Shown: positions 15,233-23,658 of the stretch, in pieces | Numbering within the stretch: the first letter of the stretch is position 1 | Layout: every line of letters begins with the position of its first letter | NCBI GenBank assembly: GCA_021372615.1 | Contig: JAJFUB010000163.1 | Location: 1-33,833 of the forward strand | DNA from: a bacterium | GTDB lineage: Bacteria > Armatimonadota > Zipacnadia > Zipacnadales > UBA11051 | Reading direction: 5' to 3' | Length of the DNA stretch: 33,833 bases | Program-made: the position numbers and the translations under genes | Notes under the pieces: model-generated | Seen by the model: the letters and a program-made list of their open reading frames with translations, nothing else | Told to the model about the DNA's origin: nothing | Database searches by the model: none

Positions 15233-17746
15233 TTACTCTCCTCTGAAGCTGATGATACTCCAGATGTGGATTCCTGGCACCTTGACCGTCACCACGCCCT
15301 GCCGCACCTCCGCCGTGAGTGTGGAACCCTCCTGCCCGCTATCGGGCGATGACCATGTGACCGACCCGACCAGCCGCTTTGTTCCCGCTGGCAGCGGCAC
15401 CGACACCGTGAACGGCCCGCAGGGCTTCATCTCGTCCTTGTCGGCGTCCAGGTCTACATTGAGCAGTTGCACGATCACCTGCTGCCCGTGGCGGTAGGGC
15501 CTGATCTGCACCGTTGCCGGGGCGGTCGTCTCCAGGTGCGGCACACCCATCAGCGCTTGCGCGACGGCCTTGAGCATCGCTGTGCGCGCGGGGGCCTCGC
15601 CCGTCGGCGGCGGGATCGAAGCGGTGATGCTGCCTTGCCCGGAGTGCGCCACGGCGGTGTCAGGGACATACCCCGCCGGCGACTTCTGCCAGCCCAGGAA
15701 CGCCTCCCAACCGGGGACCTGCTTGCCGTCGCCGCCCTCGCAGCCGGGGTTCTGCAGCAAGTTCGTGTCGCTGCCCTGCTCGCCGAAGAACAGGTCGTCG
15801 AACCACGCCTGGCCGCTGTGGTAGCGGAACAGGGCATGGACCGTGGCGGACTTGACCGGCTTGCCGGGGTGGATGACGAACTCGGACATCTGCCAGTCGT
15901 GCGTCCCCGCCTTGAACGGCGCCACCTGCGCCCACAGGGGCGTGCCGTCGGTGTAGGTGAGGTCCACCCAGAGCCCGTACTGGTTGTCGGTCGGACCCGA
16001 GACCTGCTCCGCCTTGCTCCAGCCCCGTACCACCAGCGGCTTCGCCTCGGTCTGGTTCACCTGCACCGTCTGCGACGCGCCGCGCGCCGCGCCGATGGCG
16101 TTGGCGGTGAGGAACTCGGCCGGCTCATCCTGCAGGCGCAGCGTCCGAGGGCTGGCGAGCAGGTCGGTCCCCGCTGCCTGGGCCCGTCTGGCGAAGCTCT
16201 CGTCGCGCGTAGCGAACAGTCCGGAGATGGCCAGACGCCCGCCCGCTTGCTGGAACTTGCGCAGGCTCGCGATCTGGGCGTCAGACAGGGCCTCGATGCC
16301 CGGGCAGATCACGAGACCGTACTGCGCCAGACGCCGGTCGAGGTCGCTGTCCGGCCATAGCTCGGCGTCGCCCATGACCTCGATGTTGTAGGGCACGTGG
16401 GCCGCTTCGAGGGCCCGGGCGAAGCCGACGAAGTGGTCGCCGGCCGCCTTCGTCCCGGCCACACCGCCACCGAGGCCTGTCGCTCCCAGGTAGCGCGGGG
16501 CGAACGAGGGCACCGAGTACAACAGCGCCACCCGTGTGTCGGCGGCATAGTTGCCGGTCAGCAGGTCGCTGTGCTGGTGGGCGAACTGCGCGTACTTCGC
16601 CAGCGCCTCGTAGGTGGCGACGCCCATCGGGATGCTGACGTAGCCCTTCTGCGGGTCCCAGCCCAGGTTGTTGATCTCATAGTACGGCGTGGCGCCGTGA
16701 ACGTAGCATTCGGCGACGAAGACCTGCGACCCCGCGACCTGGTCCATGTAGGCCCTGCTGCCGAAGTCCCAGATCCAGGCGGGCTTGCTGTGCCGCCCGC
16801 CCGCGAGGTTGAGCGCATACCACAGGCTGTTGGGGTTCGTGCCAAAGGCGCGGTTGCTGTTCTCCAGGAAGATCAGGTCGCTGGCATCGGACAGCAGCAC
16901 AAAGGGGTACGGGGGCAGGCCGTGCGCCCCCTGGTTGCCGCAGATGGGCACTTCCGGCCGCGCCGCGTGCGAGGCTGCCACTTCGTCCCGCCAGTGCCCC
17001 ACATTCGAGGCCAGCATGAAGCGCGTGTACTCCCGCAGCAGTGGGTCCTCCAGCTTCTCTTCGGCCGGCTTCTTCAGGGCCGTCTGCAGGGCGGCCTTGG
17101 CATCGAAGGTGGCGATGTCAGGGATGCCGAGCGCCTTGAGGCGGTCGGGAGCGAGGCCCTGCAATCGGGCCTTGAAGCCGGCCAGGCACCACTTGCACCA
17201 GCCGCCGTTGTCCCAGCCCACGCCGCAGGGAGAGCCGATGTTGTCCTGGCGCACCAGCGCGCACGTCGGGTCCTTGGCGGCGCGGAGGATCGAGTCCTTG
17301 TGGAAGTCATGCCAGCGCGGCGCGTTGTGGCAGACGTAGTACAGCAGCGGGGTCTCGCTGCCATACCGGAGCGTCTGGAGCTTGCCGGTGCTGTTGACCG
17401 CCACCCCGTTGTCTTCGGTGGGCTCGAAGGCGAAGCCGAACTTGTCCTGCCAGAGCTGGTAGTCACGCTTGGGGCCTTGCGGGAACTCCTGGTACTCCAG
17501 CCCGCCGAGGATCTTGCGCGTGCGGTGGGGATGGTTGACGAACTCAGGCAGGCAACTCCACTCGGCCACTTCGGGCTGGAAGTCGTCGAGGATCTGCTCG
17601 GGCGTCTTGCCGGGGGTGCCCGAAGTCCTGTTGAAGGGGCCGACCATCGGGCAGACGGCGGCCTTCCACCAGGGAGTAGGGGAGAGCTGGGCGAGGCTGA
17701 GAGTGGCCGCGCAGAGCAGGGCCGCCAGCGACAGCACAGGGCGCAT
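15233..17746 (-). CDS. Secreted GH42-like glycoside hydrolase candidate
   Basis: The 837-residue product has a signal peptide (MRPVLSLAALLCAATLSLAQ). Residues 30-400 look like a TIM barrel and contain a GWCKWCLAGFKARL segment (184-197), matching the CxxC...F pattern of GH42-type beta-galactosidase relatives. Residues 403-540 (TRVALLYSVPSFAPRYLG, LVICPGIEALSDAQIASL, FQQAGGRLAISG) fit the flavodoxin/amidotransferase-like trimerisation domain of that family. Residues 560-715 (AWFDDLFF, then NPGCEGGD) resemble a carbohydrate-binding beta-sandwich. Catalytic glutamates could not be assigned with confidence. The start at 17746 was chosen because GGAGG lies 6 bases upstream; the longer frame runs into repeat DNA. 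It probably acts outside the cytoplasm on a galactoside or other plant or microbial glycan. Confidence 0.7.
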   Translation of the reverse strand: MRPVLSLAALLCAATLSLAQLSPTPWWKAAVCPMVGPFNRTSGTPGKTPEQILDDFQPEVAEWSCLPEFVNHPHRTRKILGGLEYQEFPQGPKRDYQLWQDKFGFAFEPTEDNGVAVNSTGKLQTLRYGSETPLLYYVCHNAPRWHDFHKDSILRAAKDPTCALVRQDNIGSPCGVGWDNGGWCKWCLAGFKARLQGLAPDRLKALGIPDIATFDAKAALQTALKKPAEEKLEDPLLREYTRFMLASNVGHWRDEVAASHAARPEVPICGNQGAHGLPPYPFVLLSDASDLIFLENSNRAFGTNPNSLWYALNLAGGRHSKPAWIWDFGSRAYMDQVAGSQVFVAECYVHGATPYYEINNLGWDPQKGYVSIPMGVATYEALAKYAQFAHQHSDLLTGNYAADTRVALLYSVPSFAPRYLGATGLGGGVAGTKAAGDHFVGFARALEAAHVPYNIEVMGDAELWPDSDLDRRLAQYGLVICPGIEALSDAQIASLRKFQQAGGRLAISGLFATRDESFARRAQAAGTDLLASPRTLRLQDEPAEFLTANAIGAARGASQTVQVNQTEAKPLVVRGWSKAEQVSGPTDNQYGLWVDLTYTDGTPLWAQVAPFKAGTHDWQMSEFVIHPGKPVKSATVHALFRYHSGQAWFDDLFFGEQGSDTNLLQNPGCEGGDGKQVPGWEAFLGWQKSPAGYVPDTAVAHSGQGSITASIPPPTGEAPARTAMLKAVAQALMGVPHLETTAPATVQIRPYRHGQQVIVQLLNVDLDADKDEMKPCGPFTVSVPLPAGTKRLVGSVTWSSPDSGQEGSTLTAEVRQGVVTVKVPGIHIWSIISFRGE

Positions 17747-17818
17747 GTTCCGCCTCCGCATAGGATGTGAGGTATAGACTTCGCCGGGCGGGCGCCGGGA
17801 ACCTACCCGCGCAACGCC

Positions 17819-17918
17819 GTTGGAGGGGCCGGATACCATCCGGCCCGCCGCTCTGGCGCACGTTGCCAAGCAGCGGGATGACCCTACGGCGGGCCGGCTG
17901 ATAGCCGGCCCCTCCAAC
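17819..17918. repeat. REPIN-like paired palindrome between the GH gene and dgt
   Basis: The left arm (17819-17850) contains GGGGCCGGATACCATCCGG and the right arm (17887-17918) contains GGCCGGCTGATAGCCGGCC. Over 32 bases the arms are reverse complements with three mismatches, all within the central heptamer (ATACCAT against CTATCAG). The element lies in the divergent intergenic region, 52 bases before the dgt start. It is the most complete copy of the type also seen at 14684 and, as one arm, at 2660. Confidence 0.88.
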
Positions 17919-17969
17919 AGCGCCATGGCGGCAGGTCGCGTGGCCCGCCCTGGCGAACTGCCCAACGCC

Positions 17970-19037
17970 ATGACCATCCGCGAACGCACCGAGCAGTGGG
18001 AGCGTGAGCACCTCAGCCCGTACGCGCAGCTCAGCGCTGAGAGCCGCGGCCGGCGCGTGCCCGAACAGCCCGATCCCGTCCGCACCGACTACCAGCGCGA
18101 TCGCGACCGCATCATCCACCTCTGTCGCGCCTTCCGCCGCCTCGCGCACAAGACACAGGTCTTTATCTCGCCGCACGAAGACCACTTGCGCACGCGCCTG
18201 ACCCACACGCTCGACGTGTCGCAGATCGGCCGCACCATCGCGAAGGCACTGCGCCTGAATGAGGAGCTGACCGAGGCCATCGCGCTGGCCCATGACGTCG
18301 GCCACACCCCCTTCGGCCATTCCGGTGAGGCCGCGCTGGACGAAGCCTACCGCCGCTACGACCCGGAGGGCGGCTTCAACCACTACGAGCACAGCCTGCG
18401 CGTGGTAGACGAGCTGGAGCGCGACGGGTCGGGCCTGAACCTGACCGTCGAGACGCGCCTGGGCATCGTGCAGCACAGCAAGGGCGAGTCAGACCTGGCC
18501 GAGGTGCTCGCAGGCTCCGACCAGGGCGGGGCAGGCGAGATGACGCTCGAAGCGATGATCATCCGCCTGTCGGACCGTATCGCCTACCTGAACCACGACC
18601 TGGACGATTGCCTCCGGGCGGGCCTGCTGACCCAGGATGATGTGCCGCCCGACGTGCTGCGGGTGTTGGGCTACCGGCACGGCCAGCGCGTGGGGCGCAT
18701 GGTCACCGACGTGATTGACCAGAGCCTCGACCAGCCGCGGGTCACCATGGGTCCCGAGATGATCGAGGCGACCGACGCCCTGCGCCGGTTCATGTTCGAC
18801 CAGGTCTACTACCGGCCCGAGCTGATGAATGAGGTCAGGAAGGTGCGCGGCATCATTGGGGGCCTGTTCGAGGTCTACATGACCAATGACGCGGCGCTCT
18901 TCGAGGCCACCGGGCTGGTCCCCGACGACACGCGACGGCGCGCCCGCGCCGTCACCGACTACATCGCCGGCATGACCGACCGCTTCGCCCGCGCCCAGTA
19001 CGTCCAGCACTTCCTGCCCACCGGCTATCCCTTCTGA
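17970..19037 (+). CDS. dgt: dGTPase-like HD phosphohydrolase
   Basis: The 355-residue protein has the HD-domain metal ligands of the deoxyguanosinetriphosphate triphosphohydrolase family: H79 in TRLTHTLDV, H108-D109 in AHDVGHTPFGHSGE, and a later Asp in LSDRIAYLNHDLDD. The N-terminal half also has DYQRDRDRIIHLCRAFRRLAHKTQV, typical of the group. Such enzymes release inorganic triphosphate from dNTPs, affecting dNTP pools; the exact nucleotide preference cannot be read from sequence. The start at 17970 was chosen because the upstream open frame (to 17820) is repeat DNA. No good Shine-Dalgarno is visible. It converges on the GH39-like gene 19 bases away. Confidence 0.9.
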   Translation: MTIRERTEQWEREHLSPYAQLSAESRGRRVPEQPDPVRTDYQRDRDRIIHLCRAFRRLAHKTQVFISPHEDHLRTRLTHTLDVSQIGRTIAKALRLNEELTEAIALAHDVGHTPFGHSGEAALDEAYRRYDPEGGFNHYEHSLRVVDELERDGSGLNLTVETRLGIVQHSKGESDLAEVLAGSDQGGAGEMTLEAMIIRLSDRIAYLNHDLDDCLRAGLLTQDDVPPDVLRVLGYRHGQRVGRMVTDVIDQSLDQPRVTMGPEMIEATDALRRFMFDQVYYRPELMNEVRKVRGIIGGLFEVYMTNDAALFEATGLVPDDTRRRARAVTDYIAGMTDRFARAQYVQHFLPTGYPF

Positions 19038-19056
19038 CCCGCCCTCCCCCCTGGCG

Positions 19057-21840
19057 CTACTCCATCGCTCTGGCGGTCCGGAGCCCCTGGCTCAGGCTCC
19101 GCATCTGCTGGACGATGCTGCGCGTCTGCGCCGCCTTGACCGCCGGGGGCAACTGCAGCGCCTCGTTGGCCGCGGCCTGCGCGCTGGTGAGGCGTGCGGT
19201 GGCCGCAGAGCTGACGGACGCGCCATCCAGCCACCGCCCGACGTTCACGAAGTAGGACATCGTCTCCAGGGAGGGCCCCGAGTCCAGCGTCCCGTCCACT
19301 TCCAGCAGCGGCCGGTCCGCCAGTGAAGCGGGCAGGCTGACGTTGAGGTAGCCGTCCATCGTGAAGGTCGCGGCCTGCACCCACGGCTCCGGCTCGTCCG
19401 GGAGCGTGACCGACACCGGGGCCATGGCCGACGGCTGTCCGGCCCCGGCCCGGAAGGGCACTCGCACGGTGGCCGGCGACCACCCCGCCGGCAGCCTGAG
19501 CTGCAGCGTGCCGCTGGTCTCGTGCCCCAGGTAGTTGTAGGCCCACACGTTCAAGATGTGCGTCTGGCCGGGCTCCAGCATCCGCGCTTTGCGGAACGAC
19601 TGCCCGGTGCTGAAGTCCACGATTGGCACGACGCGCAGGACGACGGGCTTCTCCAGGGCGTTGAGGTAGTAGGCGACCTGGGCCTTGTGGAGCAGGGCTG
19701 TATACGTGCCGCGCCGTTGGACCTGGTTCAGGCGCCACTTGGTCCACAGGCAGCGCTGAAGCAGATGGTCGGCCACGGGCAGTTCGGCATCGGGATGGCG
19801 GGCGACCAGGCCGGAGCGGATCGTGTCCAGGTAGCGGTTCATGGCCTGCACCGTGGCCCCGGGCAGGGCCAGGTTGTTCCACACCCCGCTGCGGTCGTCG
19901 GCAATCTCGCCCAGCCATTCCTCCATGCGCGCCAGGCGCCACAGGTTGTTGGCGACCTTCACCGGCACCTCCTCGCCGGCGGTGCAGGTGTGCAGCAACC
20001 ACACGCTCAGGGACATGCAGGCGTTCTGTGCTGTCACCAGGGCCTGCGGCGCCGCCGACGGCGTCGTGGCGAGGGCCGTTTCCACCTGCTGGACCGCGGT
20101 CGCGAGGAGGGTGAAGCGGCTGGGCCCGAGCAGGTCCGCCAGGTCCTGCTCCATGGGGTTGGCGTACCACACGAAGCAGGTCGAGCTGGCCTGGGGGGTG
20201 CCGTAGGGCGTGGTGGTCAGCAGGTCGAACCGTCGCCGGAAGGCTTCGGGGAGGTAGCGCGTGTCACTGACCCCCAGGATCACCAGCGGCTCCGCGGTGA
20301 GGCGGACCGTGACGCTCGTGCCGCCGCCCAGGCTGGTGCACTTGCCGAACGGGTCAATCTTCACGGCCGTCCGCGAGAGGCTGATGGTCGCGGTCGCCCC
20401 GTCATCCGACCAGGCGGCCAGCATGGGCGCCCCGTGCTTGAGAAACAGGTGCGCCGTGATGTGGTCGCCCAGGTTGACCGGCCCCACCTCCACCGCATCG
20501 GAGAGCAGCTTGCGCGTGGCCGCGAAGGCCGGGTACAGGGGCGTGGGCTGCAGCTTGCCCGTGTCAGCCCGCAGCAGGGCCGTGCCGGGAGCGTAGTCCT
20601 CATCGGTGCCGATGTAGCCCCCCAGGCACCCCGAACGGAAGAAGGACACCTCCCGCCAGGCCTTCAGCGTCAGGTAGCACCGCAGCAGCTCACCCGGTGT
20701 CTCCTGGTAGGTGGTGTAGTCCGCGGACCCGCGGCGGCCCTGGGCATAGCACTCGGTGTGCGACGTCTCACGCGGAGCGCCGACGCACCAGGGGATCTGC
20801 TGGGAGCCGGAGTACCAGATGCGCAGTGCCTCCTCGACGTCGCCCCCCGTGTGCAGCCCGACGTAGTCGAAGCAGTGCTTGGGCGACCCCGAGGCCATCA
20901 TGCCCATGGCGGCCCAGTTGCCCGTCGAGCCCCCGTACACCATCGGAGCCTCGGGGACCCGCCGTCGCCCCGCAGCCCAGCTCATGTGCAGCAGCTCCAT
21001 GTAGCGGTTCCAGTCGCCCATGTAGAAGCAGATGTCCGCCTCGTTCCACATCTCCCAACTGTGCGTCCAGGGCAGGGACTGGCGGGACGGCCGGCCCTGC
21101 GCCGGCATGACGCCCGTCGCGGGCCACGAGACGGTCTTGTTGCGGGCGAAGCCGGTCACCTGGTCGAGGTATAGCCCGTACTCGTTGGGCTCCGTTGGGT
21201 GCCAGGTGAAGACGGCGTTGTTCGCCCAGACGTCGCTGAAGGTGTTGGCGGGCTTCTCGGCCAGGAAGCTGGGCGTATAGCCCAGGACCAGCATCATCTG
21301 GATGCCGTGGCGGGCAGCCATGGCGTACCAGTCCTCCAGCAGGTCCGTCCGCCACACCCCGCGCTGCGGCTCAAAGGGCGGCCAGGGCACCGTCTGGCGC
21401 ACCAGGCGCACTCCCATCTGCGCGGCCGTCTCCAGAATCTCATCGGTCGAGCCGTTGCCGGGGCACAGGCCAAAGATCGAGTAGTCACCCGGGTCCTCAT
21501 AGGGGCGCGGCAGCACACAGAATGTCTCCCGGTGGGTCCCGGACGGCCACTTCAGATCGAGCGTGTAGTGACCGACGCCAAAGGACGGCAGCGTCAGCGA
21601 CACGGCCTGTGTGCCCCCCACGCCGATGCTGGACACATAGCGGCACGCGCCGTAGTAGTCCGTCACCCGGACGCTCACGGTCCGTCGCGGGGCAGGCAGG
21701 CTCAGCGTCAGGTCACGCGTCTCGTCCGTGAAGTAGGCGTTGGCCAGACGGGGGAAGCTCACGGTGCAGTCGTCCGCCCACACGACGGCACAGAGCAGCA
21801 ACGCCGGCAGCACAAGAGCCGGGCAGAAACGGCGCGGCAT
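19057..21840 (-). CDS. Secreted clan GH-A (GH39-like) glycoside hydrolase candidate
   Basis: The 927-residue product has a signal peptide (PRRFCPALVLPALLLCAVVWA). A beta domain (about 25-115) is followed by a TIM barrel: DYSIFGLCPGNGS, MGVRLVRQTVPWPPFEPQRG, QMMLVLGYTPSFLAEKP and, importantly, HSWEMWNEADICFY, where the Glu (about residue 267) matches the acid/base of clan GH-A enzymes such as GH39 xylosidases and iduronidases. A nucleophile Glu was not identified. The C-terminal half (about 540-927) is unrecognised, partly helical, with beta domains near 730-850. The ATG at 21840 was chosen because GGAGG lies 5 bases upstream; the ATG at 21852 overlaps that site. It probably degrades extracellular polysaccharide. 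Confidence 0.72.
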   Translation of the reverse strand: MPRRFCPALVLPALLLCAVVWADDCTVSFPRLANAYFTDETRDLTLSLPAPRRTVSVRVTDYYGACRYVSSIGVGGTQAVSLTLPSFGVGHYTLDLKWPSGTHRETFCVLPRPYEDPGDYSIFGLCPGNGSTDEILETAAQMGVRLVRQTVPWPPFEPQRGVWRTDLLEDWYAMAARHGIQMMLVLGYTPSFLAEKPANTFSDVWANNAVFTWHPTEPNEYGLYLDQVTGFARNKTVSWPATGVMPAQGRPSRQSLPWTHSWEMWNEADICFYMGDWNRYMELLHMSWAAGRRRVPEAPMVYGGSTGNWAAMGMMASGSPKHCFDYVGLHTGGDVEEALRIWYSGSQQIPWCVGAPRETSHTECYAQGRRGSADYTTYQETPGELLRCYLTLKAWREVSFFRSGCLGGYIGTDEDYAPGTALLRADTGKLQPTPLYPAFAATRKLLSDAVEVGPVNLGDHITAHLFLKHGAPMLAAWSDDGATATISLSRTAVKIDPFGKCTSLGGGTSVTVRLTAEPLVILGVSDTRYLPEAFRRRFDLLTTTPYGTPQASSTCFVWYANPMEQDLADLLGPSRFTLLATAVQQVETALATTPSAAPQALVTAQNACMSLSVWLLHTCTAGEEVPVKVANNLWRLARMEEWLGEIADDRSGVWNNLALPGATVQAMNRYLDTIRSGLVARHPDAELPVADHLLQRCLWTKWRLNQVQRRGTYTALLHKAQVAYYLNALEKPVVLRVVPIVDFSTGQSFRKARMLEPGQTHILNVWAYNYLGHETSGTLQLRLPAGWSPATVRVPFRAGAGQPSAMAPVSVTLPDEPEPWVQAATFTMDGYLNVSLPASLADRPLLEVDGTLDSGPSLETMSYFVNVGRWLDGASVSSAATARLTSAQAAANEALQLPPAVKAAQTRSIVQQMRSLSQGLRTARAME

Positions 21841-21968
21841 CAGGACCTCCATAGTCAGCGTAGTGTAGAGAATCTCGGACGATGGGGCCGCCGGCTTGAG
21901 CCCTCGTGTGACAGGCAGGTCAGCGGGAGCACGGGAGCGAACATGACCAGGCTCTGAGGAGGTGCCCC

Positions 21969-23615
21969 ATGCTGAACCTGATGCTGGCCGCGCTGCTGGC
22001 CGGTGGTGTGCCCGATGGCGCCGTAACGATCAAGGTCGGAGACCTGCAGGTGGCGCTGGAGTCGGCCAACGCCTGGAACATCTCGAGCCTGAACCTGGGC
22101 GACAAACAGCTCATCCTGCCCGCCGGCGGACGTGGCGCCGCCATCAGCGTCGGCGGACAGTGGTACGGCGGCGGCATGCGGGCGCAGAGCGAGACCGTCA
22201 CCGCGCTCAAGGTCGTCGCGGACGGGAAGGAAGTGACCCTCGCCCCGCCGCAGACCATCACCGGCGACACAGTCACGGTCAGCAAGGAGTCCATGCTGGC
22301 CGGCATCAAGCACACCGCCGAGACCACCTTCGAGAAGGACCTGTTCGTCCAGCGCCACGTCTTCGAGGCGACCGAGGACGTGAGCCTCGGGTCCTTCTAC
22401 GGCTTCATCTACTCGCTGTGGCCGCAGGCGAAGAACTGGCTGGCCAAGCCGCTGCGCGGCAACCTGCAGCGCGGGGAGTTCAACGCCGATGGCGGCAACA
22501 AGCCCGGCACGCCGGTGCGCTGGATAGCCCAGTACGACCCGGCACTGGGTGTCGGCACGCTGGCCTACTTCATCGAGCCCCTGAGCGGCCCCGGCGCCTT
22601 CCACGCCTTCTGGGACAAGGACACCTACCACAAGCTGCTGGTCCAGCCGATGAAGGGCGCCCTGGCCAAGGGCACGAAGTTGGAGTTGACGATGGTGATG
22701 CAGCCCTTCGCCGCCACTCCCGACACCTGGGAGCAGAAGGCGCTGGAGGTCGCGAAGGCCTTGCAGACGCGCTTCCCCGCGAAGGAGCCGACCGGTCCGG
22801 ATGCCACGTATGCCGAGGGCATCCCCGAGGACGGCGTGCTGACCTTCAAGACGGCGCACTACACCGTGCCCCTGTCGGCCAAGCAGGCCTGGACCATCTA
22901 CAAGATCCTGTATGACGGCAACGTGATCGCGCACGAGCGGGGCTTCTATGGCACCGTGATGATCCCCGCCGGCAGCAACTTCTGGGGCACGGGGCACACC
23001 GAGGGCGGCCGCGAGATCGTGCAGGCCCTCAAGGTGGTGGTGGACGGCAAGGAGCAGCCGGTAGCGGTCGACCAGACGCTCACGGGCTCCAAGCTGCTGT
23101 TGGTGAAGGACTCGCTGATCTGGAAGCTCAAGTGCCATGCCGAGATCGAGGTCAGCGATGACCGGATCATCGAGCGCACGGAACTCGAGGCCACCGAAGC
23201 CTGCGAGCTGAAGCTGCTGTACTACTTTATGCACTGCTTCGTGCCGACCACGACCAAATGGGCCGCCGAGCTTCCTGACGGCAGCTCCACCGAGGGGGAG
23301 TTGAAGAGCGCCGGCGGCTTTGCGGTCAACCAGGACACCCGCTGGGTGGCGCAAGTGGAGCCGAACCTGCGCTATGGGTTCTTGTGCTATACTCCGCAGG
23401 TCATCACCGGGCCCGGCAGCGCCGCGAAGATCTGGGACCTGGATGCGAGCCGCTACCACAAGTTCTACTACCAGGCCAACGGCGCGCGGCAGCTCAAGGC
23501 AGGGGAGAAGCTGGACTACACCGTGGTGGTGCAGGTGGTGCCCAACGAGGCCGGCGACTGGGCGGCGACCAAGACGGCGGCGAGCACGCTCAAGCAGCTC
23601 TACCCGCCCAAGTAG
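21969..23615 (+). CDS. Secreted protein of two tandem homologous domains
   Basis: The 548-residue protein has a short hydrophobic N-terminus (MLNLMLAALLAGGV) that probably acts as a signal peptide. It then has two homologous halves, about 18-268 and 291-546. Paired segments are ALKVVADGKE/ALKVVVDGKE, FEATEDVSL/LEATEACEL, DTYHKLLVQ/SRYHKFYYQ and ALQTRFPAK/TLKQLYPPK. The predicted beta-rich composition suggests two beta-sandwich domains of a sugar-active or sugar-binding type, but no family was recognised. A perfect GAGGAGGT Shine-Dalgarno precedes the ATG. It is followed 43 bases later by a Gfo/Idh/MocA oxidoreductase on the same strand and is divergent from the GH39-like gene, which suggests a glycan-use locus. 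Confidence 0.8.
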   Translation: MLNLMLAALLAGGVPDGAVTIKVGDLQVALESANAWNISSLNLGDKQLILPAGGRGAAISVGGQWYGGGMRAQSETVTALKVVADGKEVTLAPPQTITGDTVTVSKESMLAGIKHTAETTFEKDLFVQRHVFEATEDVSLGSFYGFIYSLWPQAKNWLAKPLRGNLQRGEFNADGGNKPGTPVRWIAQYDPALGVGTLAYFIEPLSGPGAFHAFWDKDTYHKLLVQPMKGALAKGTKLELTMVMQPFAATPDTWEQKALEVAKALQTRFPAKEPTGPDATYAEGIPEDGVLTFKTAHYTVPLSAKQAWTIYKILYDGNVIAHERGFYGTVMIPAGSNFWGTGHTEGGREIVQALKVVVDGKEQPVAVDQTLTGSKLLLVKDSLIWKLKCHAEIEVSDDRIIERTELEATEACELKLLYYFMHCFVPTTTKWAAELPDGSSTEGELKSAGGFAVNQDTRWVAQVEPNLRYGFLCYTPQVITGPGSAAKIWDLDASRYHKFYYQANGARQLKAGEKLDYTVVVQVVPNEAGDWAATKTAASTLKQLYPPK

Positions 23616-23658
23616 CGATCAAGCGAGAGCCGGGGGACCGGCAAAGAGGAGAGCAGAC

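Noticed and set aside
11477-17918. Possible CRISPR array from the repeated palindromes.
   Set aside because: The copies are kilobases apart, in inverted pairs, and lack regular spacers or cas genes.
17762-18085. N-terminal extension of the GH42-like frame, and the dgt extension over 17820-17969.
   Set aside because: Both frames run through the same palindromic repeat in opposite directions. A signal peptide and GGAGG place the GH start at 17746, and the conserved dgt sequence starts at 17970.
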